A DNA stretch of 64,000 bases from Hymenobacter sp. APR13 (GCF_000737515.1 NZ_CP006587.1:2599001-2663000); one strand, 5' to 3'. Positions 38,690-48,433 are shown, counted from the first letter of the stretch. Translations and numbers: made by a program. The notes: generated by a model not told the origin, from the letters alone.

Positions 38690-39726
38690 GTCGCACCTTC
38701 CTTGTTAGCCGTACCGATGCCATCGGCGACGTGGTGCTCACGCTGCCGGTAGCGGGCCGCCTGAAACAGCTGTATCCGGGCTGCCGGGTGCTGCTGCTGG
38801 GCCGCACCTACACCCAGGCCGTAGCCGATGCCTGCCCCTGGCTCGACGGCTTCCTCAACCTCGATGAGTTGCTACAGCTGCCCGCCGCCGGCCAGGTAGC
38901 TGCCCTACGCGCCACCGCTGCCGACACCATTCTGCACGTCTTTCCCCACAAAACTATAGCCCGGCTGGCCCGCCAGGCCGGCATCCGGCACCGCGTCGGC
39001 ACGCGCAGCCGCTGGTTTCACTGGCTCACCTGCAACCACCTGGTGGCCCTCAGCCGCCGCCACTCGCCGCTACACGAGGCCCAGCTAAACCTGCAGCTGC
39101 TACAGGTCCTGAAGACATCTGCTGCGCTCAGCCTGCCGGAAGTCGCACAATTAGTGCGGCTGCGGCCCGCTGTAGCGTTGCGTCCGGCTCTGCAGGAGTT
39201 GCTGGCGGTCCGTCAACCGGGCCAGCTCAACATCATTTTGCACCCGCGGAGCCGCGGTAGTGCCCGCGAGTGGGGCTTGGCGCACTTCGGCCAGCTGGCC
39301 CGGCTGCTGCACCAGGCCGGGCACCGGGTCTTCATTACCGGCACGGCTGCCGAAGGAGAGGAGTTGCGCGAGTGGCTACAGGAGCACCAGCCCTACCTCA
39401 CGGCCGACCTCACCGGCCAGCTCCCGCTGCCCGAGTTTCTGGCCTTCATTGGCGCTGCTGATGGGCTGGTGGCCGGCAGCACCGGGCCTCTGCACCTGGC
39501 GGCCGCGCTGGGCCGGCATGCGTTAGGCCTTTACCCGCCCATCCGGCCGATGCATCCGGGCCGCTGGGCGCCGCTGGGACCCTTGGCCGAATACGCCGTG
39601 TTCGACCGGCCCGACTGCCAGGACTGCCGCCAACAGCCCGCTGCCTGCACCTGCATCAAGGCACTGGCCGCCGCCGAAGTGGCCGGCCGGATTCTTGCCT
39701 GGCAGCCGCTTATCTTGTCAAGCTGA
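38686..39726 (+). CDS. Family 9 glycosyltransferase (heptosyltransferase-like)
   Basis: 346 residues from ATG 38686, overlapping the GT2 stop by four bases. GT-B fold with the GT9 N-terminus TFLVSRTDAIGDVVLTLPVAG (about residues 4-24, Asp near residue 10) and the donor-site region IILHPRSRGSAREWGLAHFGQ (about 184-204), followed by GLVAGSTGPLHLAAALG (about 262-278). It probably transfers heptose or a related sugar during LPS core assembly. A CQDCRQQPAACTC cluster near the end is unusual and could bind metal or form disulfides. Confidence 0.9.
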   Translation: MSRTFLVSRTDAIGDVVLTLPVAGRLKQLYPGCRVLLLGRTYTQAVADACPWLDGFLNLDELLQLPAAGQVAALRATAADTILHVFPHKTIARLARQAGIRHRVGTRSRWFHWLTCNHLVALSRRHSPLHEAQLNLQLLQVLKTSAALSLPEVAQLVRLRPAVALRPALQELLAVRQPGQLNIILHPRSRGSAREWGLAHFGQLARLLHQAGHRVFITGTAAEGEELREWLQEHQPYLTADLTGQLPLPEFLAFIGAADGLVAGSTGPLHLAAALGRHALGLYPPIRPMHPGRWAPLGPLAEYAVFDRPDCQDCRQQPAACTCIKALAAAEVAGRILAWQPLILSS

Positions 39727-39760
39727 GGGAGTGCTCTGCACTTCACTCATTTCATTGCTT

Positions 39761-41053
39761 ATGACTGCAACCTCCATTCCACCCTTTTCATTGCGCCAGC
39801 TCTACGCTGATGGTCGTTTGTCGCAATACCTGTTGCTGCTGGGTAGCCTGGCCGCTGTTACGGGGCTGTTTGCGTCGCGGGCCCTCGTAGCGCTGAGTTC
39901 GGTGGTGGGGGTGCTGGCCGTGCTGGCCCAACCGCAGCTGCGCCAGCAGCTTCGGGCCTGCACCCGCCTGCAAACCGTGCTGGGCATGGCCCTGATGTAC
40001 CTGTTCTGGCTATTGAGCGTGGTCTACACCTCCGAAACCGACATCTGGCGCCATGAGGTGTACCGCAAGCTGCCCTTGGTAATCGTGCCGCTAGCCTTTG
40101 CCGTGGCCGTGCCCCTAAGTCTGCGGCAGCGGTTTGGGGTCGGGCTCCTGTTCGTGGGGCTGGGCACGCTACTGGCGCTGGGCACGCTCGGCCGCTACCT
40201 GCTCGACCCGGAAACGGCCAACTACGAAATCAGCATCGGCCACAATGTGCCGGCCATTACCGGCGTCTTTCACATCCATTTCAGCATCATGCTGGCGCTG
40301 GCCTTCTTTTTTGCGCTCCTGATGCGGCGCAGCGGGCTGGCGCTGCCCGTCGTGCGTAAGGCGCTGCTGGCGTGCTCAGCTATCCTGTTCGTGGTGATGC
40401 ACGTGCTGGCGTATCGGACCGGGCTGATGGTGCTCTACGGCATGCTGCTGCTCGATGTGGGCCTACTGATTGCGCTGCAGCGCCGTTATGTGCTGGGTGC
40501 CTTATTGCTGCTGGCGCTGGTGGGCGTGCCCCTGGTCACCTACTACACGCTGGAGCCCATCCAGCAGCGCGTCAACGTCACCCTCGACGACCTTGACCAG
40601 TACCGCACCGGCCGCGACATCAACGACTACTCCCTGGCCAAGCGCTTTGCCGCCTGGAAAACGGCTACCGTCATTATCGGCCAGCACCCGGTTGCGGGCG
40701 TGGCCCCCGCCGATGTGGACGCCGCCATGCTGGACCAGTACAGCTACCAGGACTACGGCCTGCTGCCCAAAAACTGGGTGATGACCCACAACCAATACCT
40801 GGAAGCACTGGTTGGCGGCGGTATTATCGGCCTGGTACTGTGGCTTTTCGTGCTATTCGGTCCATTTTTGCAACCTGCCATCCGCCAAAACGCGTACGTT
40901 GTACATTTCCTGTTGATGATGGGCATCGCCAATTTGGTCGATTCCTTGTTACAGATGCAGATCGGCTTCAGTATGTTCGTGTTCCTCTACGGCTTTTTGG
41001 TTGTAGCCACCGAGCGGCAGGCCCGCAATACGCTCCTGGCACAAGCTGCTTGA
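39761..41053 (+). CDS. O-antigen ligase/polymerase family membrane protein
   Basis: 430 residues with about ten hydrophobic helices. The large loop before the last helices carries NWVMTHNQYLEALVGGGIIG (about residues 338-357), with the His of the HNxxLE pattern that marks WaaL-type ligases. It follows the GT9 by 34 bases, completing a GT2-GT9-ligase set for LPS or capsule. It would join undecaprenyl-linked glycan to lipid A-core on the periplasmic side. Whether it is ligase or Wzy polymerase cannot be decided. Confidence 0.85.
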   Translation: MTATSIPPFSLRQLYADGRLSQYLLLLGSLAAVTGLFASRALVALSSVVGVLAVLAQPQLRQQLRACTRLQTVLGMALMYLFWLLSVVYTSETDIWRHEVYRKLPLVIVPLAFAVAVPLSLRQRFGVGLLFVGLGTLLALGTLGRYLLDPETANYEISIGHNVPAITGVFHIHFSIMLALAFFFALLMRRSGLALPVVRKALLACSAILFVVMHVLAYRTGLMVLYGMLLLDVGLLIALQRRYVLGALLLLALVGVPLVTYYTLEPIQQRVNVTLDDLDQYRTGRDINDYSLAKRFAAWKTATVIIGQHPVAGVAPADVDAAMLDQYSYQDYGLLPKNWVMTHNQYLEALVGGGIIGLVLWLFVLFGPFLQPAIRQNAYVVHFLLMMGIANLVDSLLQMQIGFSMFVFLYGFLVVATERQARNTLLAQAA

Positions 41054-41079
41054 GCGAGATAGGATAATCAGTACATTTG
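41050..41079 (+). promoter_or_regulatory. Promoter of the ECF sigma operon
   Basis: TTG at 41050-41052, a 19-base spacer, then TACATTTG at 41072-41079. It overlaps the last codons of the ligase gene. A second, weaker TACTTTG lies at 41111. Confidence 0.65.
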
Positions 41080-41130
41080 TTTACATGGCGGATTTTTTTC
41101 ACCCCCGCCGTACTTTGCCGCGCCCCCCTT

Positions 41131-41781
41131 ATGAGCGACTCTCCCGAACGGGTTCCGAAGCTTAGTAAAGAAGAAAAAGACCGCCGGTTTCAGGCCGAAT
41201 TAATGCCTGTAATCGACTCTCTGTACAATTTCGCGTTCCGTCTGACCCTCGACGAGGACGACGCCAACGACCTTGTGCAGGAGACCTATCTGAAGGCGTA
41301 CCGCTTCTTCGAGTACTTCGAGCAGGGAACCAACGCCAAGGCATGGCTGTTTCGCATCCTGAAAAACTCGTTCATCAACGACTTCCGGAAGAAGAGTAAA
41401 CAACCCGCCAAGGTCGACTACAGCGAAATTGAGGGCTACTACAATTCGGAAGACGTCGAGTCCGACAGCGACGCGGGTGGTACCTCGTCTGATATGCGGC
41501 AGCAAGCCGTGCGCGACCTCATCGGCGACGAAGTGGCTAGCGCACTCAACTCGCTACCCGTGGATTTTCGCACCGTCATTATCCTCTGCGACCTGGAAGG
41601 GTTCACCTATGAGGAAATGGCCAAAGTGCTGGACATCCCTATCGGTACGGTACGGTCCCGTTTGCACCGGGCCCGCAATTTCCTGAAGGACAAGCTTGAA
41701 AAGTACGCCCAATCGATGGGCTACGGTGCCGACTCCGGCAACACGGAGGCAGAGCCGGAGGACGATACCGACAATTACTAA
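41131..41781 (+). CDS. ECF-type RNA polymerase sigma factor
   Basis: 216 residues from ATG 41131. Region 2 is LYNFAFRLTLDEDDANDLVQ to KAWLFRILKNSFINDFRKK (about residues 31-90); region 4 is DFRTVIILCDLEGFTYEEMA with KVLDIPIGTVRSRLHRARNF (about 148-187). Linker and tail are acidic. Spacing and the adjacent zinc-finger protein fit the widely conserved Bacteroidota ECF sigma next to gmk. It starts a tight set of four genes (sigma, anti-sigma, gmk, nadD). Confidence 0.93.
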   Translation: MSDSPERVPKLSKEEKDRRFQAELMPVIDSLYNFAFRLTLDEDDANDLVQETYLKAYRFFEYFEQGTNAKAWLFRILKNSFINDFRKKSKQPAKVDYSEIEGYYNSEDVESDSDAGGTSSDMRQQAVRDLIGDEVASALNSLPVDFRTVIILCDLEGFTYEEMAKVLDIPIGTVRSRLHRARNFLKDKLEKYAQSMGYGADSGNTEAEPEDDTDNY

Positions 41782-41805
41782 CCGCTAACCGCAACGGGTT
41801 GCATC

Positions 41806-42096
41806 ATGGAAAACACCTCTACCCAATCCCCATCCTCCACCCAGCAGGCGTCCGCGCCCGTTGCTGACTGTGACCGTGTGAATACGATACTTGACCAGCT
41901 AGTTGTGGGCCAGCAGCCCACCGAAGCCGACGAGCAGTACATCGTGCACCACGCCGATGATTGCTCGCCCTGCTTCGATAGCATCGAAAAACAACGGGTG
42001 TTTATTGGGTTTCTCATGACCCATGTTGGCCGCAAAGGCGCCCCAAATTCGCTGCCGCAAACCATAATGTCTCGTTTGCAAACAGAAATGGCCTAA
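41806..42096 (+). CDS. Anti-sigma factor with zf-HC2-like zinc site
   Basis: 96 residues, soluble. After a Ser/Thr/Gln-rich front end come DQLVVGQQPTEADEQYIVHH and ADDCSPCFDSIEK, whose H-x3-C-x2-C (about residues 48-55) is the ZAS/zf-HC2 anti-sigma pattern. It lies 24 bases behind the ECF sigma gene. It probably holds that sigma factor inactive, with zinc or thiol state as the switch; that is inference from family and position. No membrane helix is present. Confidence 0.8.
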   Translation: MENTSTQSPSSTQQASAPVADCDRVNTILDQLVVGQQPTEADEQYIVHHADDCSPCFDSIEKQRVFIGFLMTHVGRKGAPNSLPQTIMSRLQTEMA

Positions 42097-42105
42097 TTTT
42101 GCCCG

Positions 42106-42690
42106 ATGCAGGGTAAAATCATTGCCTTTTCAGCTCCTTCCGGAGCCGGCAAAACCACCATCGTCCACCGCCTGATGGCGGCCATTCCAGACCTGAGCTT
42201 CTCCATTTCGGCCTGCACGCGCGACAAGCGCGGCCGCACCGAAGCCAATGGAAAAGACTACCACTTCATCTCCGTCCAGGAATTCCAGGAGAAAATCCGT
42301 CACGACGAGTTCGTGGAGTGGGAGGAAGTGTACGAAGGCGCGTTCTATGGCACGCTGAAGTCGGAGATTGAGCGCATCTGGGAAAGCGGCAAGCACGCCG
42401 TGCTCGATGTAGATGTGAAAGGCGGCTTGAGCATCAAGGAGTTTTACAAAGACCGCGCTTTGGCCGTCTTCGTCAAGCCACCTTCCATTGAAGTACTGGA
42501 AGAGCGGTTGCGCCACCGCGCCACCGATTCGGCCTCCAGCATCTCAGCTCGGCTCTACAAAGCCAACTTCGAGCTGACGTTTGAGGACCGTTTTGACGTC
42601 ACCGTCGTCAACGACGACCTCAACGAAGCCACCGCCCAGGCCGAGAAGCTGGTGCGCGACTTCATCACGGCCGAATCGGCTATCCTGTGA
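42106..42690 (+). CDS. gmk: Guanylate kinase
   Basis: 194 residues. P-loop FSAPSGAGKTTIV (about residues 8-20), GMP-binding SFSISACTRDKRGRTEANGKDYHF (about 31-54; the Arg and Tyr residues are in place), and YGTLKSEIERIWE. It phosphorylates GMP to GDP in the cytosol. It starts 9 bases after the anti-sigma stop and its stop overlaps the nadD GTG (GTGA), so translation is coupled both ways. Confidence 0.97.
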   Translation: MQGKIIAFSAPSGAGKTTIVHRLMAAIPDLSFSISACTRDKRGRTEANGKDYHFISVQEFQEKIRHDEFVEWEEVYEGAFYGTLKSEIERIWESGKHAVLDVDVKGGLSIKEFYKDRALAVFVKPPSIEVLEERLRHRATDSASSISARLYKANFELTFEDRFDVTVVNDDLNEATAQAEKLVRDFITAESAIL

Positions 42691-43286
42691 GTCTGAACGC
42701 GGGTGCTTCCGGCAAGATCGGGCTGCTGTTCGGCTCGTTCAACCCCATTCACGTCGGCCACCTGATTCTGGCGCAGCACATGGCCACGCATACCGATTTG
42801 TCGGCGGTGTGGCTGGTGGTGTCGCCGCAGAGCCCCTACAAGGTGGGCCAGGATCTGCTGCCGGAGCAGGACCGGCTGGCGCTGGCCCAGGCCGCCGTGG
42901 CCGACAACGACCTGCTGTCCGTCACGGATATCGAGTTGCGCCTGCCCAAGCCTAGCTACACCATCACCACTCTCGACGAAATCCGGCGGCTGCACCCCGG
43001 CCAGGAGTTTGTGCTGCTCATGGGCAGCGACAACCTGCTGGGGCTGGATGGCTGGCGCGACGCCGACCGTATCCGGCAGGAATTTGCCATTTACGTCTAC
43101 CCGCGCCCCGGCCACCCGGTAGAGGCCATTACCGTAGCTGGCTCAACCATCAAAGTGGTGGAAGCGCCGTTGCTGGACATTTCGGCCACGTTTATCCGGC
43201 AGAGTTTGCGCCAGGGGCAGTCCATCCGGTATATGGTGCCCGATGCCGTGCAGCAGCTGATTGCCGCGAAAGGCTACTGGCAGTAG
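42687..43286 (+). CDS. nadD: Nicotinate-nucleotide adenylyltransferase
   Basis: 199 residues from GTG 42687, overlapping the gmk stop by four bases. Nucleotidyl-transferase motif GLLFGSFNPIHVGHL (about residues 11-25, HxGH present), WLVVSPQSPYK, and the second signature ISATFIRQSLRQGQSIRYMV (about 170-189, ISxTxxR). It joins nicotinate mononucleotide to AMP in NAD synthesis. It is the last gene of the sigma-gmk operon. Confidence 0.96.
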   Translation: MSLNAGASGKIGLLFGSFNPIHVGHLILAQHMATHTDLSAVWLVVSPQSPYKVGQDLLPEQDRLALAQAAVADNDLLSVTDIELRLPKPSYTITTLDEIRRLHPGQEFVLLMGSDNLLGLDGWRDADRIRQEFAIYVYPRPGHPVEAITVAGSTIKVVEAPLLDISATFIRQSLRQGQSIRYMVPDAVQQLIAAKGYWQ

Positions 43287-43300
43287 CCGCTAATCATCAA

Positions 43301-43360
43301 AAAAGGAAGCCTCCCATTCTGTCGCCACATTGGGCCAGCAGAACGGGAGGCTTCCCTTTT
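43301..43360. terminator. Bidirectional terminator between nadD and frr
   Basis: About 21-base arms (43301-43321, 43339-43360) with A and T flanks, between convergent genes. Confidence 0.85.
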
Positions 43361-43379
43361 GATAAGCTACAGTACCGGA

Positions 43380-43943
43380 TCAGATGGTCATGATTTCCGA
43401 TTCCTTCTTGCTGGTCAGGCTGTCAATCTGCACGATGTAGCTGTCGGTGGCTTTCTGCACCTTGGCTTCGGCATCCTTGATGGCATCCTCGGCGGCGCCA
43501 TCCTTCTGCAGCTTCCGCAACGACTCGTTCACGTCTTTGCGGATACCGCGGATGCGCACCTTGCCGCTTTCCGATTCCTGCTTCACCTGCTTCACCAGGT
43601 CGCGGCGGCGCTCTTCCGTCATGGGCGGAATGTTGAGGCGCACGCCCTCAGCATCCGACTGCGGATTCAGGCCCAGGTCGCTGTTTTTGATGGCTTTCAC
43701 CACCTCAGCAATGATATTTTTCTCCCAAGGCTTGATGAACAGCGTGCGCGCATCCGGCGTCGAGACGTTGGCCACCTGCGAAATGGGGGTAGGCGTGCCG
43801 TAATAATCTACGCGCAGCGAGTCGAGCATTGCCGGCGAGGCCTTGCCAGCCCGAATACGGCTGAGTTCCAGGCCGGTGTGCTGCAGCGACTTTGCCATCG
43901 ATTCCTCGGCTTCGCTCAGGTAAAACTGAATTTCTTCGTCCAT
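43380..43943 (-). CDS. frr: Ribosome recycling factor
   Basis: 187 residues, from ATG 43943 (19 upstream codons are not part of the family). Signature regions: RAGKASPAMLDSLRVDYYGT (about residues 31-50), PISQVANVSTPDARTL, and the C-terminal coiled helix RRDLVKQVKQESESGKVRIR. It splits post-termination ribosomes together with EF-G. It follows pyrH by 102 bases on the same strand, the common bacterial order pyrH-frr. Confidence 0.98.
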   Translation of the reverse strand: MDEEIQFYLSEAEESMAKSLQHTGLELSRIRAGKASPAMLDSLRVDYYGTPTPISQVANVSTPDARTLFIKPWEKNIIAEVVKAIKNSDLGLNPQSDAEGVRLNIPPMTEERRRDLVKQVKQESESGKVRIRGIRKDVNESLRKLQKDGAAEDAIKDAEAKVQKATDSYIVQIDSLTSKKESEIMTI

Positions 43944-44045
43944 GTGTGTGAGGGAATTAAGAATTGAGAAGTAAAACGTAAAAACGGCACGCGTGGCCAA
44001 CGCAAAAGAGTGAGTTGAACGCGGCGGGTGTACTTTTTACTCCCG

Positions 44046-44831
44046 TTAAGCTTGTTCAGAAGGAGTGTCCAGAGAAGGCTGCAGGCCGCTGGTTTTGGCG
44101 TCGGCTTCCGTCGGGCGAGGGTGGTCCATCGTCACCAGCGTACCTACCGTTTCGCCCTCAATGAGGCGCTGCAGGTTGCCTTCCTTGTTCATATCAAAAA
44201 CGATGATGGGCAGGTTGTTTTCCTTGCAGAGCGTGAAGGCCGTCATGTCCATCACGTTCAGGTTTTTGGCCATCACCTCATCGAACGTGATGGTAGGGTA
44301 GCGGACAGCGTTAGGGTCCTTCTCCGGATCAGCCGTGTAAATGCCGTCCACGCGGGTGCCTTTCAGCACCACGTCTGCTTCAATTTCGATAGCCCGCAAC
44401 GATGCGGCCGAGTCGGTGGTGAAGTACGGCGAGCCGATACCGGCTCCGAAAATCACGACGCGGCCTTTCTCCAGGTGGCGCAAAGCACGCCGCCGGATGT
44501 AGGGCTCGCACACCCGCTGAATGGTAACGCCCGAGAGCAGACGCGTATTCACGTCGAGCTTTTCGAGGGCGCTCTGCAGGGCCATGGAGTTGATGACCGT
44601 GGCCAGCATTCCCATGTAGTCGCCCTGCACCCGGTCGAGGCCGAATGCTTCGGCCTGCACCCCGCGGAAGATGTTGCCGCCGCCAATTACTACCGCTACC
44701 TGCGTGCCGGTGGCAGCTACTTTCTTGATTTCCTCGGCGTACTGCATCAGCCGGGTGGCATCGATGCCGTATTGCTGTTGGCCCATCAGGGCTTCGCCGC
44801 TTAGCTTAAGCAGAATTCGGGTGTACTTCAA
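44046..44831 (-). CDS. pyrH: Uridylate kinase
   Basis: 261 residues. Amino-acid-kinase fold: [15 protein letters not shown] (about residues 3-17), [11 protein letters not shown] (about 47-57), [16 protein letters not shown] (about 70-85), and the acidic [13 protein letters not shown] (about 160-172). It makes UDP from UMP; hexameric and regulated by UTP/GTP in other bacteria. The C-terminal 20 residues are an extra disordered tail. Upstream lies the biotin-carrier gene, 76 bases away on the same strand. Confidence 0.97.
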   Translation of the reverse strand: MKYTRILLKLSGEALMGQQQYGIDATRLMQYAEEIKKVAATGTQVAVVIGGGNIFRGVQAEAFGLDRVQGDYMGMLATVINSMALQSALEKLDVNTRLLSGVTIQRVCEPYIRRRALRHLEKGRVVIFGAGIGSPYFTTDSAASLRAIEIEADVVLKGTRVDGIYTADPEKDPNAVRYPTITFDEVMAKNLNVMDMTAFTLCKENNLPIIVFDMNKEGNLQRLIEGETVGTLVTMDHPRPTEADAKTSGLQPSLDTPSEQA

Positions 44832-44907
44832 CGTCGGAGGAATTAAGTGTAAAAACGATGTGAGGTGCGCCCGGCCAGCGGGCGCAAAACCCGGAGCCCA
44901 GCGCCGG

Positions 44908-45411
44908 CTAGCTGAACTGAATCAGGACCTGTCCTTTGGTTACGTTGTCGCGCAGGCCAATCTTGATGGCCCCTACGGTGCCGTCGCCGGGGGCTTTCAG
45001 GATGTTCTCCATTTTCATGGCCTCCAGCACCAGCAGCGGGTCGCCTTTCTGCACCTGCTGCCCCGGCGCCACCCGGATATCAACAATCAGGCCCGGCATG
45101 GGCGCTTTCAGCTCGTTCACTTTGCTGGCAGCAGCATTGCTCATGCCCAGCTTGTCGAGGAGCAGATCGAACCGGTCTTTGGCGCTCACCTCCACCAGCT
45201 GCCCGTTGAGCTTAAGCTGGAACGACTTGGTAGCGTAATCGGCGCTAACTACTTCGGCTACGTACGAGCGGCCCTCGTGCAACACGTGGAAGCGGCCCGG
45301 TTCTAGCTCCACCAGATCCCAGGCAAACGGCTGGCCGTCTAGGGTGATGGCGCCGGTGGCACGATAGTCTACGGCCCAAGTCTGGGTGGGGCTGGTGCTA
45401 ACCTGTAGCAT
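44908..45411 (-). CDS. Biotin carboxyl carrier protein (biotin/lipoyl domain)
   Basis: 167 residues from ATG 45411. N-terminal part beta-rich; the C-terminal 75 residues are a biotinyl domain: [20 protein letters not shown], then [14 protein letters not shown] with the biotin-accepting Lys about residue 133, and [12 protein letters not shown]. In Bacteroidota such stand-alone proteins serve acetyl- or propionyl-CoA carboxylase; the carboxylase subunits are not in the window. It heads the BCCP-pyrH-frr strand order. Confidence 0.92.
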   Translation of the reverse strand: MLQVSTSPTQTWAVDYRATGAITLDGQPFAWDLVELEPGRFHVLHEGRSYVAEVVSADYATKSFQLKLNGQLVEVSAKDRFDLLLDKLGMSNAAASKVNELKAPMPGLIVDIRVAPGQQVQKGDPLLVLEAMKMENILKAPGDGTVGAIKIGLRDNVTKGQVLIQFS

Positions 45412-45509
45412 AGGGAAGGGGGAGGAGGGGGGCGGAAATGGGCTTAAAGATAGGCCAAATCTCAAATAATTTCGGAACTTGAGGACCCATATACCTATCG
45501 CATCAACGC

Positions 45510-48101
45510 ATGAAATATTCGGTTCTCAGCATTCTGGGACTGGTCCTTGCGTGTCAGTTTCAAGCTCCTGCACAGGTTGTTAAGGTCACGAAGCCCGCAG
45601 GCAGCAAAGCAGCCACGCACAAGAAATCCGAATCGACTCCGGCCCCTGAAGCGGCACCGTCTATTCTTGTAGTACCCTCGTGGCTGCCTCCTACCAACCC
45701 GGTGCAGCCGGCCGCCACTATCCTCCACGACCTGCTCGATACCAAGCTTGACGTCCGTTTCGACTGGGCCAAACAATGGTTGCTGGGTACGGCTACGCTT
45801 ACCGTAAAGCCCCATTTCTACCCCCAAACCCAGCTCGTGCTGGATGCCAAAGGCTTCGACATAAAAAGCGTGAAGCTGGTGAATGGCGGGAAAGAGAAGA
45901 ACCTGACCTACACCTACGACAAGAAGAAGCTCACCATTACGCTGGACCGGACGTACGCGCGCACCGAGCCCTGCCAGGTGCGGATTCAGTACGTGGCCAA
46001 GCCCAACGAGCTGGAAGTGGGCGGCAGCGCCGCCATCACCCAGGACAAGGGCCTGTACTTCATCAATCCTCTGGGCACCGACAAAACCAAGCCCCGTCAG
46101 CTCTGGACCCAGGGCGAGACGGAAGGCAACTCCTGCTGGTTTCCGACCATCGACCGGCCCAACCAGCGCATGACGCAGGAAATCAGCCTTACGGTGGATT
46201 CGGAGCTGAAAACCCTTTCCAACGGCCTGCTGACCTCCTCGCGCAAAAACAGCGACGGTACTCGCACCGACACCTGGAAGCAGAGCCTGGCGCACGCGCC
46301 CTATCTCACCATGGTGGCCGTGGGCGACTTTGCCGTTATCAGCGACACCTGGCGGGGCAAGCCGGTAGACTACTACGTCGATCCGAAGTTCAGCAACACG
46401 GCCCGGGCCGTGTTCGGCAACACGCCTCAGATGCTGGATTACTTCTCCAAAAAGCTGGGAGTCGACTTCCCGTGGGAGAAATACACCCAGGTGGCCGTGC
46501 ACGATTTCGTGTCGGGCGCGATGGAAAACACCACGGCCGTCACGTTCGAGCAAAGCTTGGTGCAGTTTGCGCCCCGTGAGCTGGCCGATGTCGGCTACGA
46601 TGCCGAGTCTACGGTAGCGCACGAGCTATTTCACCACTGGTTCGGCGACTACGTAACCACCGAGTCGTGGGCCAACCTGCCACTCAACGAGTCCTTCGCC
46701 GACTATTCGGAACTGCTTTGGGCCGAGCACAAGTATGGCGCCGATGCAGCCGGCTTGGTGCAGCAGGAAAAGCTAAACCGCTACCTCGAAGAAGCCCAGA
46801 GCAAGCGCGAGCCGCTGATCCGCTACCGCTACGCCAAGCAGGAGGACATGTTCGACCGGCATTCCTACGACAAGGGTGGCCGCGTTCTGCATATGCTGCG
46901 CAATTACGTTGGCGACGACGCCTTCTTCGCGTCGTTGAACCGCTACCTCACCCAGAACAAGTTTTCCACCTCCGAAATAGCCAAGTTGCGCATCGCCTTC
47001 GAGGAAACGACCGGCGAAGACCTGATGTGGTTCTTCGACCAGTGGTTTATGCAGCGTGGCCATCCCGAGCTGAAAGTGACGCACAGCTTTGCCAATGGGC
47101 AAGTGAGCATGCGCGTGCAGCAGCTGCAGGACTCCACCTTCACGCCCATCTACCGGCTGCCCGTCACGGTTACGGTGTGGGCCAACAACCAGCCCACTGA
47201 CCACCGCATCACCGTCACCAAAGCCGACCAGACCTTCCGGCTGCCTTCCTCCCAACGCCCCGGCCTAGTAAAATTCGACAGCCAAGCGCAACTGTTGGCT
47301 GAAATTGAAGAGGAGCGCACCCAAGACGAGCTGATGTACCAGTACACGCACGCTAAAAACTACCTGCAGCGCTACGAGGCCGTAACGCAGCTGAAGGCTA
47401 AGAGCGCCGAACTTTCGGTAAGCACGCTATTGCGCAACGTCCTCAACGACCCTTTCTGGGCCGTGCGTCAGGCCGCCGTGCAGGCCCTGCGCCGCTACAA
47501 AGGCCCCGAAGGCAATGCCGTGCGCCAGGATCTGCAGCAGGTAGCCATGAAAGACAAAAGCAGCCAAGTCCGCGCTACTGCCCTTAATGCGCTAGCCTCT
47601 TTCTCCAACGAAAACTACTCCAGCGCCTTCCTGACGGCCCTCAACGACAGTTCGTACAAAGTAGTCAGTGCCGGCATCCAGGCCCTGGCCAAGACGCCAA
47701 CTGCCGACTCGCAGGAGAAGGTGGCAGCCATGCAGGAAAGCCAGAATGCAGAAGTCCTGACGTCCATCGCTACGTATTATTCGCTCAACGGCAGCAGTAC
47801 CGAGCAGTACCAGTGGTTCATGCGGCGCCTGCCCGACGTCAGCGACGCCGACCTCTACCGCAGCTACCTGCCCGACTTTGCCACCTTCATGCTCCGCATG
47901 CCTCCCATCGAGCGGGATAAGGGCATTCAGCGCCTCGAAAGCCTCGCCCGCACTGCGCCCAGCACCTTTGTGCGGTTAGGCGCCTACCGGGGGCTGAGCA
48001 TTCTGGCCTCCAGTATGCCCACCCTCAAGGCCACACTGCAGGACATCCGGAGCAAAGAGAAAGACGAGCAGGTGAAGGCCTACTACGCCATGATGCAGTA
48101 G
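45510..48101 (+). CDS. M1 family metallo-aminopeptidase with HEAT-like C-terminus
   Basis: 863 residues with a signal peptide (SVLSILGLVLACQFQAPAQ). M1 signatures: GAMENTTAVTF (about residues 334-344), the zinc motif VAHELFHHWFGDY (about 370-382, HExxH), and the third ligand Glu in LPLNESFADYSELLW (about 393-407). After about residue 600 come short helical repeats (VRQAAVQALRRYKGPEGNAV, then VRATALNALASF) like HEAT/armadillo units. It cleaves N-terminal residues from peptides, here presumably in the periplasm. Own promoter not found; nothing in an operon. Confidence 0.93.
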   Translation: MKYSVLSILGLVLACQFQAPAQVVKVTKPAGSKAATHKKSESTPAPEAAPSILVVPSWLPPTNPVQPAATILHDLLDTKLDVRFDWAKQWLLGTATLTVKPHFYPQTQLVLDAKGFDIKSVKLVNGGKEKNLTYTYDKKKLTITLDRTYARTEPCQVRIQYVAKPNELEVGGSAAITQDKGLYFINPLGTDKTKPRQLWTQGETEGNSCWFPTIDRPNQRMTQEISLTVDSELKTLSNGLLTSSRKNSDGTRTDTWKQSLAHAPYLTMVAVGDFAVISDTWRGKPVDYYVDPKFSNTARAVFGNTPQMLDYFSKKLGVDFPWEKYTQVAVHDFVSGAMENTTAVTFEQSLVQFAPRELADVGYDAESTVAHELFHHWFGDYVTTESWANLPLNESFADYSELLWAEHKYGADAAGLVQQEKLNRYLEEAQSKREPLIRYRYAKQEDMFDRHSYDKGGRVLHMLRNYVGDDAFFASLNRYLTQNKFSTSEIAKLRIAFEETTGEDLMWFFDQWFMQRGHPELKVTHSFANGQVSMRVQQLQDSTFTPIYRLPVTVTVWANNQPTDHRITVTKADQTFRLPSSQRPGLVKFDSQAQLLAEIEEERTQDELMYQYTHAKNYLQRYEAVTQLKAKSAELSVSTLLRNVLNDPFWAVRQAAVQALRRYKGPEGNAVRQDLQQVAMKDKSSQVRATALNALASFSNENYSSAFLTALNDSSYKVVSAGIQALAKTPTADSQEKVAAMQESQNAEVLTSIATYYSLNGSSTEQYQWFMRRLPDVSDADLYRSYLPDFATFMLRMPPIERDKGIQRLESLARTAPSTFVRLGAYRGLSILASSMPTLKATLQDIRSKEKDEQVKAYYAMMQ

Positions 48102-48238
48102 CCACCGAAAAAAACGTGAAAATTTCTTCAGCTAGCGTGGCTGCCTGTTTCACAAAAGCAATCAGCAGGTTAGAGCCGGATTTGTCCGGATTTTCAGCGG
48201 CGGGCAGAAAAAATATTAAACGATTTTTGGGGCAGCGC

Positions 48239-48268
48239 TTGACTTGCATCAGAAAGCCCCTAATTTTG
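48239..48268 (+). promoter_or_regulatory. Promoter of the tRNA-Tyr/Gly/Thr region
   Basis: TTG at 48239-48241, a 19-base spacer, then TAATTTTG at 48261-48268, a full match to the Bacteroidota consensus, 83 bases before tRNA-Tyr. Confidence 0.7.
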
Positions 48269-48350
48269 CAACTCAATTCGACACAGTAGCCAGCCAAGGC
48301 AGAAAGGTTGAAGCGAAAATTTCTTCGTAAACGACGATGAAATAACAATC

Positions 48351-48433
48351 GGGGGGGTTCCAGAGCGGCCAAATGGGACAGACTGTAACTCTGTTAGCGT
48401 AAGCTTTCGAAGGTTCGAATCCTTCTCCCCCCA
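48351..48433 (+). tRNA. tRNA-Tyr (anticodon GTA)
   Basis: 83 bases with a long variable arm. Acceptor GGGGGGG pairs with TCCCCCC (one G-T), anticodon stem ACAGA/TCTGT with loop CTGTAAC, T arm GAAGG-TTCGAAT-CCTTC, discriminator A. Confidence 0.96.
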
